From assembly GCA_964468475.1 (NCBI GenBank), contig CAYXUL010000001.1:1-64000 (forward strand): a stretch of 64,000 nt of DNA, read 5' to 3'. The notes under the pieces were generated by a model that saw nothing but the letters and a program-made list of their open reading frames with translations, was not told the DNA's origin and made no database searches. Source of the DNA: JBECKX01 sp964468475. GTDB taxonomy: Bacteria; Zixibacteria; MSB-5A5; CAIYYT01. Shown piece after piece: positions 1-7,898 of the stretch (positions are counted from its first letter, which is position 1; the number at the start of each line of letters is the position of its first letter). The position numbers were made by a program, and so were the translations under genes.

Positions 1-644
1 TCGGCGTAAAAGCCGTCCAGCTGATGGAACACGCAATAGGCGCGGGCACTGATCGCCTCCTGGCGATAGGTGCGTCCCGGAGCAATAATCCGCACCGGCG
101 GTTTGCGTTTCTCGAACTCGCGGACTTGTACGGGAGTGGTATGCGTGCGCATTACGAGATCATCGCTGAGGTAAAAAGTGTCCTGCATATCCCGCGCGGG
201 ATGATCCGGAGGGAAATTGAGAGCCGCAAAATTGTAGTGATCGGTCTCGATCTCGGGTCCGAGGGCAACTTCGAAGCCCATGCCGTGGAAAATGTCGATC
301 AGTTCTTCAAAGGTCTGGTTGATTGGATGCAGCCTGCCTGTTGGGTATCTCTTCCCCGGTAGCGTATAGTCGACCAGCTTTGCGCCCGGTTTGGCAACGC
401 CGCCAAGAGCGCTTTTCTTCTCCTCAATGAGACCCTCAATTTCCTGGCGGACGGCATTGGCTCGCTGACCGACCTCTTTGCGTTGCTCCGGTTCAAGGTC
501 ACCAAGACCGCGAAGCACGCCCGTGACGAGGCCCTTCTTCCCCAGGTACTTGACCCTAAGGGATTCGAGGTCTTGCGCCGATTGGCAGCTTTCCAGGTCG
601 GCCCGTGCCTGCGATAATATGTCCGCAATCGCAAGTTCGGACAT
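1..644 (-). CDS. pheS: Phenylalanine--tRNA ligase alpha subunit (partial, N-terminal part)
   Basis: The gene runs off the left edge of the window, so only the first 214 or so codons are present. Translation from the ATG at 644 gives the N-terminal coiled-coil region followed by the start of the class II catalytic core, including the family motif with GKRYPTGRLHPI and the HPARDMQDTFYL stretch typical of PheS. The enzyme charges tRNA-Phe as an alpha2-beta2 tetramer with PheT, which should follow beyond the edge. The start lies only 4 bases after the rplT stop, and infC-rpmI-rplT-pheS is a conserved bacterial operon order. The reading frame is intact as far as visible. Confidence 0.93.
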   Translation of the reverse strand, partial: MSELAIADILSQARADLESCQSAQDLESLRVKYLGKKGLVTGVLRGLGDLEPEQRKEVGQRANAVRQEIEGLIEEKKSALGGVAKPGAKLVDYTLPGKRYPTGRLHPINQTFEELIDIFHGMGFEVALGPEIETDHYNFAALNFPPDHPARDMQDTFYLSDDLVMRTHTTPVQVREFEKRKPPVRIIAPGRTYRQEAISARAYCVFHQLDGFYA

Positions 645-648
645 CGAA

Positions 649-999
649 TCAGGCGGTTCTGGCGATTTCGGTAAGCTTGATGAACGTGGCTTCGTCGCGC
701 GCCGCGATGTCTGCCAGCATTTTGCGATCGAGATTGATGCCCGACTTCTTCAGCCCATTCATGAAAGCGGAATAGCTGACACCCTGGGCGCGGCACATCG
801 CCGAGATTCGGGTTATCCAGAGGCGGCGGAAATCGCGCTTCTTGTTGCGGCGATCGCGATAGGCGTACACTAGCCCTTTCTGCACCGTCTCCTTGGCTGT
901 GCGCAGCAGTCGACTGCGGGCGCCATAGTTACCCTTGGCGCGCTTAAGCACTTTCTTGCGTCGACGACGGGAGGCGACGTTATTCGATGCGCGTGGCAT
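649..999 (-). CDS. rplT: 50S ribosomal protein L20
   Basis: A 116-residue protein of normal L20 length with the basic N-terminal extension (MPRASNNVASRRRRKKVLKRAKG) and the globular C-terminal domain. L20 is an early assembly protein that binds 23S rRNA. It sits 33 bases after rpmI and 4 bases before pheS in the standard infC-rpmI-rplT order. In other bacteria L20 represses this operon by binding its mRNA; I did not identify the mRNA site here. Confidence 0.97.
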   Translation of the reverse strand: MPRASNNVASRRRRKKVLKRAKGNYGARSRLLRTAKETVQKGLVYAYRDRRNKKRDFRRLWITRISAMCRAQGVSYSAFMNGLKKSGINLDRKMLADIAARDEATFIKLTEIARTA

Positions 1000-1032
1000 T
1001 ATTCTTACACTCCTTAAAAAGCGATTTGCGGA

Positions 1033-1230
1033 TTAGCGGTTCGGAAGCAGATATTTGAGCTTACGACGATCAGCCGGACTGGCCGGGGTAGCTTTGCGCA
1101 ACTTCCGTTTACGTTTTGCAGACTTCTTGGTAAGAATGTGGCGGGCGTAACCTTTTCGCCTCATGATCTTGCCGGTGCCTGTCACTTTGAAGCGTTTGGC
1201 GGCGCCACGATTCGTTCTAATTTTCGGCAT
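1033..1230 (-). CDS. rpmI: 50S ribosomal protein L35
   Basis: A 65-residue, very basic protein with the L35 signature near the N terminus (MPKIRTNRGAAKRFKVTGTG) and an RRK-rich tail. It is a small subunit-surface component of the 50S ribosome. It lies between infC and rplT; the 105-base spacer to infC carries a 13-base tandem repeat. Confidence 0.97.
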   Translation of the reverse strand: MPKIRTNRGAAKRFKVTGTGKIMRRKGYARHILTKKSAKRKRKLRKATPASPADRRKLKYLLPNR

Positions 1231-1301
1231 TGTCTAAACCTCTATCGTTACTCGTATTCTGCAGACTGAAACGCCGGTGTCCAGCGGATTATTGTCTTAT
1301 T

Positions 1302-1340
1302 CGTCTGTCTTAATCGTCTGTCTTAGTCGTCTGTCCTAGT
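1302..1340. repeat. 13-bp tandem repeat over the infC stop codon
   Basis: Three consecutive 13-base units (1302-1314, 1315-1327, 1328-1340) share the form cgtctgtcttagt with one or two changes each. A partial unit follows at 1341, and a degenerate one may precede. The array covers the infC stop codon (1336-1338) and the start of the infC-rpmI spacer. Thirteen is not a multiple of three, so copy-number change would alter the IF3 tail. Confidence 0.8.
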
Positions 1341-1905
1341 CGTCCTGTTGCGAATCAGCGGTCCTGGGTTCTTCGCTCTTGCGAACTTCCGGCCGCGGGT
1401 TGACTACCATCGACATTGTGTTCCCCTCCATTTTTGGGGGAACCTCAACCGTTGCCAGTTCATTCAACTCCTCGACCAGTTGATCGAGGATTTTTCTACC
1501 AAATTCCTGATGAGCCATTTCACGGCCACGAAACCTCACCATCAGCTTTACCTTGTGGCCATTCTTGAGAAAATCAATCACATGCCGGGTCTTGAACTGA
1601 TAATCATGCTCTTCGATCTTGGGGCGGTACTGCATTTCTTTCATCACAACGGCTTGTGATTTTTTCCGTTTCTCTTTCTCTTTCTTCTGCAGTTCGTATT
1701 TGTAGCGCCCGAAATCGAGTATCTTACAAACCGGCGGCCTTGCCGTCGGCGATATTTCTACTAGGTCAAGTCCTTTACTATAAGCTAGATCAAGGGCCTC
1801 TCTCGTTTTCATTACTCCGATCTGCTCACCTTCAGAATCGATAACTCGCACCTCAGGAATGCGAATCATCTCATTTACTCTGATGTCCGGCTTGCGTCTG
1901 GCTAT
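1336..1905 (-). CDS. infC: Translation initiation factor IF-3, apparent AUA start
   Basis: IF3 binds the 30S subunit and discriminates against non-canonical start codons and wrong initiator tRNA. From the internal ATG at 1869 the protein begins MIRIPEVRVID, which lacks the conserved family N terminus. Reading 12 codons further upstream gives (M)ARRKPDIRVNE, which matches the usual RRKP..RINE.IR start of IF3. The codon at that position (1903-1905) is ATA, preceded by GGAGGTGA with about six bases of spacing. I therefore place the start at 1905, giving 189 residues. IF3 genes in several phyla use rare starts (AUU, AUC, AUA) so that IF3 represses its own translation. The N domain, linker and C domain (to about residue 175) are all present. 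Confidence 0.95.
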   Translation of the reverse strand: MARRKPDIRVNEMIRIPEVRVIDSEGEQIGVMKTREALDLAYSKGLDLVEISPTARPPVCKILDFGRYKYELQKKEKEKRKKSQAVVMKEMQYRPKIEEHDYQFKTRHVIDFLKNGHKVKLMVRFRGREMAHQEFGRKILDQLVEELNELATVEVPPKMEGNTMSMVVNPRPEVRKSEEPRTADSQQDD

Positions 1906-1972
1906 GCGTCACCTCCAGTTAGATTTCTCGCTACGGCTTACCTGCACATCCGCTTAGTGCAGAAAGACTTGT

Positions 1973-2001
1973 ATTATACGTGCCTGTGTTTCTATTGCCA
2001 A
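1973..2001 (-). promoter_or_regulatory. Sigma-70 promoter for infC-rpmI-rplT-pheS
   Basis: On the minus strand TTGGCA (2001-1996) and TATAAT (1978-1973) are separated by exactly 17 bases. The predicted start near 1966 leaves a leader of about 60 bases before the AUA start of infC. It lies just after the thrS stop, so the infC operon need not depend on thrS transcription. Confidence 0.85.
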
Positions 2002-2041
2002 GAGAAAATTTCCTGTCTGAGACCGCTTGCGATCTTCTCTT

Positions 2042-3985
2042 CTACGATTCCTGCCCGTCTACATCGGCGGGGAGAGTGCGTCTATCGATCTCCTTGATGA
2101 GGCGGTCGATGACATCCTGCACGGAGAAAATCCCCATGTCGCCCTGACCATGGCGTCTCAGGCTTACCTGGTCTTTCTCGACTTCCTTGCCGCCTACAAT
2201 CAGCATATAGGGCACTTTGTGGGTCTCCGCTTCCCGGATCTTATAACCGACCTTTTCGGAGCGGTCATCAAGTTCTGCACGGATTCCGGCGGCCTTCAGT
2301 TGCTCTAAGACCTTGCGGCCGTACTCGTGCTGCTCGTCGGTGATCGGCAAGATGCGCGCCTGCACCGGCGCAATCCAGAGCGGGAAGAACCCGCCGAAGT
2401 GCTCAATCAGCACGCCAAAGAATCTCTCCAGGGAGCCGAAAATGGCGCGGTGAACCATATAGGGTCGTTTATGTTCGCCATCGGAGTCGACATAACTGAT
2501 ATCGAAGCGCTCAGGCAGATTGAAATCGAACTGAACGGTCGTACATTGCCATTCGCGCTTCATAGCGTCGCGAATCTTGATATCGATCTTCGGACCGTAG
2601 AAGGCGCCGCCACCTTCATCAACGTCATATTCCCATCCCTTCACAGCCATCGCTTTGCGGAGGGAATCTTCGGCCTTTTCCCACTGATGCGGTTCGCCGA
2701 TTGCCTTCTCCGGGCGGGTCGAGAGATAGATGTGGTAATCGTTGAAGCCGAAGGCTCCGAGGATTTCCTCAGTCAGGTTGAGCACGCCGATGATCTCAGC
2801 CTCCAATTGATCCGGAGTGCAGAAGATATGGGCGTCATCCTGGGTGAAGCCGCGAACACGGAATAAGCCATGCAGCACGCCGCCACGCTCATAGCGATAG
2901 ACAGTTCCCAATTCCGCCCAGCGCAAAGGCAGGTCGCGGTAAGAATGCAGCGACTCCTTGTAGAGCATGATGTGGAATGGACAGTTCATCGGCTTGAGTT
3001 GATACTGGTCGTGATCGACCTCTATCGGCTGATACATATTCTCGGCAAAATGCCCGGTATGGCCGGAAGTATTCCAGAGATCCAGCTTAGCAATGTGCGG
3101 CGATATGACCAATTCGTAGCCGCGCGCAAAATGAATCTCTTTCCAGTAATTCTCGATGATATGCCGCATCAACGCGCCCTTGGGCAGCCAGAGCGGCAAC
3201 CCGCCGCCGGTTTCCTCACTGATGATGAACAGCCCCAGTTCGCGTCCCAGCTTGCGGTGATCGCGCTTCTTGGCTTCCTCCATGCGATGCAAATAATCTT
3301 CCAGCATCGATTTTTTCGGGTAGGAAACACCATAAATGCGTTGAAGCATCGGGTTATGCTCGTCGCCGCGCCAATAGGCTCCCGCTACCGACAGTAGCCG
3401 GAAAGCCTTGATCGGCTTGGTCGAGGGCAGATGCGGGCCGCGACAGAGATCGGAGAAGTGATCATGATGGTAGTAGGAGATTTCGCCCTCCGGTAGATCC
3501 TCAATCAACGCGACTTTGAAGGGCTCGTTATTGTCCTGGGCGCGCTTGAGGGCTTCTTCGCGGCTGACAATTTCCTTCTCGAATTTGTAGTCACCGGCTA
3601 CTATTTCAGCCATGCGTTCTTCGATTTTGCGCAGGTCATCTTCAGAGAAAGGCTGTTCCACATCAAAGTCGTAATAGAAGCCTTCATCAATCGGCGGCCC
3701 GATAGCAAGTTTGGTACCGGGAAACAAATCCTGCACTGCCTCCGCCATAACGTGCGCGGAGGAATGCCAGAATACATATTTGCCCTCTGGTGTGTCGAAG
3801 GTATGCACTTTGAACTCGCCGCCTTCCTTGAGGGGCGCATTAAGATCACGAATCTTGCCATCGACAGTCACCGCCAGCGCTTCCTTGGCGAGGCGTGGCG
3901 AGATTTCCCTGGCGATCTCATAGCCGGTGGTACCTTCAGGTACTTTCTTCACCGACCCGTCCGGTAATTTCAGTTCAATAGACAT
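2042..3985 (-). CDS. thrS: Threonine--tRNA ligase
   Basis: A full-length ThrRS of 647 residues. In order it has the TGS domain (1-65), the editing domain with HSSAH (74-78) and DLCRGPH (179-185), the class II catalytic core and the C-terminal anticodon-binding domain. The zinc-site cysteine is in MNCPFH (C335). It charges tRNA-Thr and hydrolyses mischarged Ser-tRNA-Thr in the cytoplasm. The gene precedes infC, as in many bacteria. An intrinsic terminator ends only 17 bases before the ATG, and tRNA-Val lies just beyond it, so expression may involve read-through or a promoter inside the tRNA region. Confidence 0.97.
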   Translation of the reverse strand: MSIELKLPDGSVKKVPEGTTGYEIAREISPRLAKEALAVTVDGKIRDLNAPLKEGGEFKVHTFDTPEGKYVFWHSSAHVMAEAVQDLFPGTKLAIGPPIDEGFYYDFDVEQPFSEDDLRKIEERMAEIVAGDYKFEKEIVSREEALKRAQDNNEPFKVALIEDLPEGEISYYHHDHFSDLCRGPHLPSTKPIKAFRLLSVAGAYWRGDEHNPMLQRIYGVSYPKKSMLEDYLHRMEEAKKRDHRKLGRELGLFIISEETGGGLPLWLPKGALMRHIIENYWKEIHFARGYELVISPHIAKLDLWNTSGHTGHFAENMYQPIEVDHDQYQLKPMNCPFHIMLYKESLHSYRDLPLRWAELGTVYRYERGGVLHGLFRVRGFTQDDAHIFCTPDQLEAEIIGVLNLTEEILGAFGFNDYHIYLSTRPEKAIGEPHQWEKAEDSLRKAMAVKGWEYDVDEGGGAFYGPKIDIKIRDAMKREWQCTTVQFDFNLPERFDISYVDSDGEHKRPYMVHRAIFGSLERFFGVLIEHFGGFFPLWIAPVQARILPITDEQHEYGRKVLEQLKAAGIRAELDDRSEKVGYKIREAETHKVPYMLIVGGKEVEKDQVSLRRHGQGDMGIFSVQDVIDRLIKEIDRRTLPADVDGQES

Positions 3986-4002
3986 AACCGTTTCAACACC
4001 TT

Positions 4003-4026
4003 AAAAAAACAGCCTCAGTAAGAGGC
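4003..4026 (-). terminator. Intrinsic terminator between tRNA-Val and thrS
   Basis: On the minus strand a 5-bp stem (GCCTC / GAGGC, 4026-4022 with 4016-4012) with a 5-base loop is followed after one or two bases by seven T residues (4009-4003). It ends 17 bases upstream of the thrS ATG. It may terminate the tRNA transcript or act as a thrS attenuator. Confidence 0.75.
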
Positions 4027-4030
4027 GAAA

Positions 4031-4107
4031 TGGTGGGCGATATCGGAATCGAACCAATGACCTCCTGCGTGTCGAGCAGGCGCTCTAACCATCTGAGCTA
4101 ATCGCCC
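4031..4107 (-). tRNA. tRNA-Val (GAC)
   Basis: The minus strand folds into a complete cloverleaf: acceptor GGGCGAT/ATCGCCC, D stem GCTC/GAGC, anticodon stem CCTGC/GCAGG with loop TCGACAC (anticodon GAC), and T arm with TTCGATT. Discriminator A and an encoded CCA end are present (4034-4031). Confidence 0.96.
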
Positions 4108-4130
4108 TCAGCTTACGTTGTCATCGCCCT

Positions 4131-4159
4131 ATAATTAGTCGCCCCGCCGATGTTGTCAA
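4131..4159 (-). promoter_or_regulatory. Sigma-70-like promoter for tRNA-Val
   Basis: A perfect -35 box TTGACA (4159-4154) is followed after 17 bases by AATTAT (4136-4131), which matches four of six -10 positions. The predicted start is near 4124, about 17 bases before the tRNA. The -35 box overlaps the stop of the sugar transferase gene. Confidence 0.7.
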
Positions 4160-4815
4160 GAGTTTTCCCGCGGATTACGGGAAGACTCGCTCGCAGTGGC
4201 GGGATTTGCCTCTTCGGCCGAACGAAAAATGCTCAGAAAAGTTGCCCAAATTACTCCCAAATCAGATCGAAACGTTCGCCGTCGCTGATATTCGAGGGAG
4301 ATCGCCGCTTTCTCCGGCAACACTCTATTGATGTAAGCATCGACCGGATTATCGAATTGTGCCAGCACTTTTTCTTCGTGACGATATCTCAGCGTGGCGG
4401 GATCGGTCAATCCCGGACGAAACTTCAGCAGCTCGCGCTGGGTCTCGGTGTAGTGCTTCACAAACTCCGCGGATTCCGGTCTCGGCCCCACCAGCGACAT
4501 GTCACCTTTTACAACATTGATGAATTGTGGCAGTTCATCCAATTTCAACCTGCGCAATATCCGGCCAACGGCGGTGATTCGCTCATCATTGGCGACAGTA
4601 AGATTGGAGGAGACTCCTTCAGCCTGGCTCAGGAGGGGCCGCATCGTGCGGAATTTGATGAGGCGAAAGTGGCGTTCGTGCAAACCCACGCGCTCATGCA
4701 GAAAGAACGGATTGCCGGGCGAGAAAATGAGCAGAGCGATAATGATCAGAACCATTATCGGCGACGCTACAATTAAGACGGCTAAAGAAAAGGATATGTC
4801 AAAGGCTCGTTTCAT
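4156..4815 (-). CDS. Undecaprenyl-phosphate sugar-1-phosphate transferase (short PglC-like form)
   Basis: A 219-residue protein of the bacterial sugar transferase family (PF02397). It has one N-terminal membrane segment (about residues 8-32), the LIKFRTM motif (about 53-59) and the DELPQ...VKGDMSLVGPRP block (about 95-115). It lacks the five-helix N-terminal region of WbaP and WcaJ, so it is the short monotopic form seen in PglC. Such enzymes move a sugar-1-phosphate from a UDP-sugar to the lipid carrier, the first step of an O-glycan or capsule unit. It lies directly after an aminotransferase for amino-sugars, suggesting a shared diamino- or amino-sugar substrate. The exact sugar cannot be told. 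Confidence 0.9.
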   Translation of the reverse strand: MKRAFDISFSLAVLIVASPIMVLIIIALLIFSPGNPFFLHERVGLHERHFRLIKFRTMRPLLSQAEGVSSNLTVANDERITAVGRILRRLKLDELPQFINVVKGDMSLVGPRPESAEFVKHYTETQRELLKFRPGLTDPATLRYRHEEKVLAQFDNPVDAYINRVLPEKAAISLEYQRRRTFRSDLGVIWATFLSIFRSAEEANPATASESSRNPRENS

Positions 4816-4859
4816 GACGGTTACATCGTCATCGATACGTGACTGCCGGCAGGATCATG

Positions 4860-6014
4860 CTATTTCCTGCGAGAGAATATCGACTTCAAGGTCGCAGCAA
4901 CATACTTGATTTCGTCCTCGCGCAACCCTACGAACAGCGGCAGGGTAACAGCGCGCCGGTAGTGTTCGTAGCTGTTGGGAAGGTCGTGACGCGAGTAGCT
5001 AAAATGCTCCTTGTAGTAGGGTTGAAGATAGAGCGGGATGAAATGTACCGAAGTGCCGATATTGGCTGCGCGGAGTTTCTCGATTACTTCGTTGCGTCGC
5101 CGTTCTCCTCCGGTGCGTAGTTTGACTATATAAAGATGCCAGGCGTGAGTAGTGCCGGCTGGCTCGAACGGCAGTTCCAGTTCGTCAATTCCTGAAAGAT
5201 ATTCTTGATAAAGGGAGACGGCTCGTCGACGGTCGCGCTGGATAGCATTGAAGCGACGAAGCTGCATCAAACCGAGCGAAGCCAGGATGTCGGGCATGTT
5301 GTATTTGTAACCAAGATCGGCAATTTGATAATACCAACTCCCCTGCCCTGAATAACGTTTCCAGGCACCTTTGGAGAGCCCGTGCAGCGCCAGTACCCGG
5401 AGCTGATCAGCTAGTTTTTTTGAGTTGACGGTGATCATGCCGCCCTCGCCGGTAGTCAGGTTCTTGGTAGAATAAAACGAAAAGCAATTGAAGTCGGGCG
5501 TCGAGCCGACTCGGCGCTTCCCGACAGCGGCGCCAAGAGCATGGGCAGCGTCGTGAATGATCGCTACCTTGTATTTTCGGCGCAAGCGTTCGAGGCGCCG
5601 CAGATCCACCGGCAGTCCGGCAACCGATACGGGAATGATTGCCCTGGTATTCCGGGTTATGGCTTTCTCTACGAGGTCCAAATCGATATTCTGGGTATTC
5701 TTCTCGGTATCGACAAATACAAGTTTAGCACCGGTCTGAATTATGGTCTCGGTTGTGGCGACGAAGGTGTATGGCGACGTGATGACTTCCTCTCCGGGAC
5801 CGCAACCGGCCGCCAACAGCGAGAGATGTAATGCCGCTGTGCAGGAATTGACTGCGATAGAGTGCGTCGCGCCGACATAGTTGCTAAACTCGCGCTCAAA
5901 CGTCTGCACTTCCTTTCCGGACGTGAGCCAACCACTTTTCAGCGTCCGGGTAACACGCTCAATTTCAGCGCGGTTGAGTTCGAGTCGGTAAAAGGGAACT
6001 GATTTGACAGCCAT
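4860..6014 (-). CDS. DegT/DnrJ/EryC1 family PLP-dependent sugar aminotransferase
   Basis: A 384-residue, full-length family member. The Schiff-base lysine is K184 in SFYSTKNLTTGEGG, and the PLP-binding HDAAHALGA block is at 154-162. These enzymes convert a nucleotide-linked keto-sugar to an amino-sugar (compare PglE, ArnB, PseC). It is followed 44 bases later by the PglC-like transferase, so the pair probably makes and loads an amino-sugar onto the lipid carrier. Flagellin or surface-glycan modification is possible given the neighbouring flagellar island, but this is inference. Confidence 0.9.
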   Translation of the reverse strand: MAVKSVPFYRLELNRAEIERVTRTLKSGWLTSGKEVQTFEREFSNYVGATHSIAVNSCTAALHLSLLAAGCGPGEEVITSPYTFVATTETIIQTGAKLVFVDTEKNTQNIDLDLVEKAITRNTRAIIPVSVAGLPVDLRRLERLRRKYKVAIIHDAAHALGAAVGKRRVGSTPDFNCFSFYSTKNLTTGEGGMITVNSKKLADQLRVLALHGLSKGAWKRYSGQGSWYYQIADLGYKYNMPDILASLGLMQLRRFNAIQRDRRRAVSLYQEYLSGIDELELPFEPAGTTHAWHLYIVKLRTGGERRRNEVIEKLRAANIGTSVHFIPLYLQPYYKEHFSYSRHDLPNSYEHYRRAVTLPLFVGLREDEIKYVAATLKSIFSRRK

Positions 6015-6123
6015 ATTGGTAATACTACGTTAGTCCTCGTGATCTCATACTAAGTTCAGCCAGGTACTGATACTCGGGGGCAGAATATGCTGAGGAGTCG
6101 CTTAAGTAAAGATAAAAGCGTGG

Positions 6124-6135
6124 GTCAGGTCTGAC
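6124..6135. repeat. Small palindrome gtcaggtctgac (REP-like)
   Basis: A 12-base element with 5-bp arms (gtcag gt ctgac) lies in the spacer between the HDOD gene and the aminotransferase. The same gtcaggtc core returns in the longer inverted repeat at 63926-63977, which hints at a dispersed repeat family. Two occurrences are too few to prove it. Confidence 0.4.
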
Positions 6136-6158
6136 GATTTGGGAGGGAGCGGATAGGG

Positions 6159-7058
6159 TCAGGCGTCTCCGGTAACCATCTGCATGAAGGTATTGCTTCT
6201 GGCGTAGTCTTCAAGAAGTTGCTGGCAGAAGGCTTCTATAACTTCGTCGGTAAGATTGTAGTCGTCTACTATCTCGGGCTGAAGGTGGTGCCAGCCATCG
6301 AATTCACGCAGTCTGCGGTCAAACGCCTTCTTGGAGAGGTAATTGGCGATGTGCACGACTACCGCATAGTTCGCGCCATCCTTAGCTACCTTATCGGGGA
6401 AATGGTGGTGCTCGATTGCATCACTGATCGCAGCAGGCAGTTTCCAGTTTTCCGCCAGCACCTTGCCGATGAGTGTGTGCGAGAATCCCGCCGCGGTGGT
6501 TTCCGCCTGATAATCGGAAATGTTGTTCTTGCTCTTGAGCAGTTCAATTTCTTCATGTTCTTCCTTGAAGAAACAGCAGATTATCAGTTTGCCGATGTCA
6601 TGCAGCAAGCCCGCAGAGAAAGCAACTTCGCTGTCGAGGCCGCGAGCCATGCGGTGGAATTTGGTGACGATTCTGCTGGCCAGCGCCGTCGCGAGCGAAT
6701 GACGCCAGAAGTCCTCCTGGAACTCGGCATTGAGCTTGTGCGGTTTGAACATATCAATAACGCTGGATGAAAGCACGAGTGACTTGATTGATTCCAGCCC
6801 CAATACCAGGACAGCTTGTTTGATACCGGTGATTTCGGAGCGAGCGCCGTAGAAAGCCGAGTTCGACAGGCGCAGGACCTTGGCACTCATCGCGGCGTCT
6901 TCCGACATAATATCGGCCAATTCATTTACTGAAGTTTTGGGATTGTTGATGATCTTGGTGATCTGATTGAAAACCACCGGCGGAGTTGGCAGATTGCTTA
7001 TGCTGCCAAGTCTGCTGCGCAGCTTTTCTAACGACGCGGTGCCCTGTTCTGTCAACAT
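6159..7058 (-). CDS. HDOD domain protein
   Basis: About 300 residues, nearly all a single HDOD domain: LPTPPVVFNQI near residue 25, then MSEDAAMSAKVLRLSNSAFYG, a VLGLESIKSLVL helix and an AGLLHDIGK segment. HDOD is a non-catalytic relative of HD phosphohydrolases and is found in signalling and motility proteins. I start at the ATG at 7058; a TTG two codons upstream (7064) has a better-spaced TAGG and is possible. It is the last gene of the fliD-fliS-flgM run, with a 27-base spacer, which suggests a role in motility or cell-cycle signalling. Its ligand is unknown. Confidence 0.9.
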   Translation of the reverse strand: MLTEQGTASLEKLRSRLGSISNLPTPPVVFNQITKIINNPKTSVNELADIMSEDAAMSAKVLRLSNSAFYGARSEITGIKQAVLVLGLESIKSLVLSSSVIDMFKPHKLNAEFQEDFWRHSLATALASRIVTKFHRMARGLDSEVAFSAGLLHDIGKLIICCFFKEEHEEIELLKSKNNISDYQAETTAAGFSHTLIGKVLAENWKLPAAISDAIEHHHFPDKVAKDGANYAVVVHIANYLSKKAFDRRLREFDGWHHLQPEIVDDYNLTDEVIEAFCQQLLEDYARSNTFMQMVTGDA

Positions 7059-7085
7059 TATCAATAAAACCTAGCGATTTGTGAG

Positions 7086-7421
7086 TTACCCAGTAAGTGC
7101 ATCCACAAGCTTCTCTACAATGGCGTCACGAACCTCCGGAAGATCGTAGGCTCCCGCCTTAATCTTGCGACGCGCTTGCTCTACCTTGTGCTCTCTGATC
7201 GGGAGAGAATTGCCTGAACGGGTAGTAGTATAAGTATCTTCGCTCATGCCGGCAGCTTTGCTACTAACTTCCTGAGCGCCTTCGGATTTCTCGGCCGCTT
7301 TGCGCTTTGAAGCATCCGCCGTGGATTCGGCGGTTTGCTCCGCATTCTCGGCATTTTTTCTTCCTTCTCTCATCGCAGGCCTCAGCGACCCATGGTCGCC
7401 GAATGGATTGTCTATTCTCAT
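7086..7421 (-). CDS. flgM: FlgM-like anti-sigma-28 factor
   Basis: About 111 residues. The C-terminal part (IREHKVEQARRKIKAGAYDLPEVRDAIVEKLVDAL) resembles the sigma-28-binding region of FlgM, with the typical pattern of a helix, a G.Y turn and a final helix. The middle is low-complexity and alanine-rich, as expected for a largely unfolded protein. In FlgM systems the protein holds FliA inactive until it is exported through the finished hook. I choose the ATG at 7421 (MRIDNPF) with AGGGA four bases before it. An in-frame TTG at 7457 would overlap the upstream gene. Its position after fliD, fliS and a chaperone-like gene supports the call, but similarity is limited to the tail. Confidence 0.7.
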   Translation of the reverse strand: MRIDNPFGDHGSLRPAMREGRKNAENAEQTAESTADASKRKAAEKSEGAQEVSSKAAGMSEDTYTTTRSGNSLPIREHKVEQARRKIKAGAYDLPEVRDAIVEKLVDALTG

Positions 7422-7437
7422 AGCTTCCCTAAGTCCC

Positions 7438-7890
7438 CTAATTTCTTTTATCGACAAATTGCGGGGATTCCTGCGGAGTTTGTAGGTAGTCTGCTATTTT
7501 TCTGCCCTGCTGCAATTCCTGAAGTTGCTTCTTGATGGACGTATATTTAGCGGTAGCGGTCTCTTCGTTTTCGCGCACCATCTTTAAGGTCTTGGATATC
7601 AACGTGGTTATCGAGTTGACCAGCCTTCGGACTTCCGGCGCGGTTGCCGCAAGATTGAACAGTTCCTGATTTTCCTGCCTGAGCGCAGAAATTGCCTGTT
7701 CCGATTCATTGATTCGCCGCACTATCCTCTCGACCTCCCCGTAGAGGTCGACGATTTTCTGGTCTTTGTCGTACTTGATATGGTCACGTTGTTTGTCAAC
7801 GATGATAAACAGCGACTGGTAAAATGAATACTCTTCCTTGAGCCCAGCTACCAGGCGGGCTTCAAGCTTGGTGACATCACTGTAGTTCAT
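7438..7890 (-). CDS. Flagellar export chaperone-like protein (FliT/FlgN-type helical bundle)
   Basis: A 150-residue, strongly helical protein with long amphipathic stretches (LEARLVAGLKEEYSFYQSLF, then VERIVRRINESEQAISALRQENQELF) and no cysteine or membrane segment. The pattern of an N-terminal helix around residue 20 followed by heptad-like helices is that of FlgN/FliT export chaperones, which keep late substrates unfolded. It lies directly after fliS and before the flgM-like gene, where fliT is often found. A second FlgN-like gene is next to flgK, so this one more likely serves FliD. The function is inferred from context and fold. Confidence 0.55.
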   Translation of the reverse strand: MNYSDVTKLEARLVAGLKEEYSFYQSLFIIVDKQRDHIKYDKDQKIVDLYGEVERIVRRINESEQAISALRQENQELFNLAATAPEVRRLVNSITTLISKTLKMVRENEETATAKYTSIKKQLQELQQGRKIADYLQTPQESPQFVDKRN

Positions 7891-7898
7891 GAATTCCT

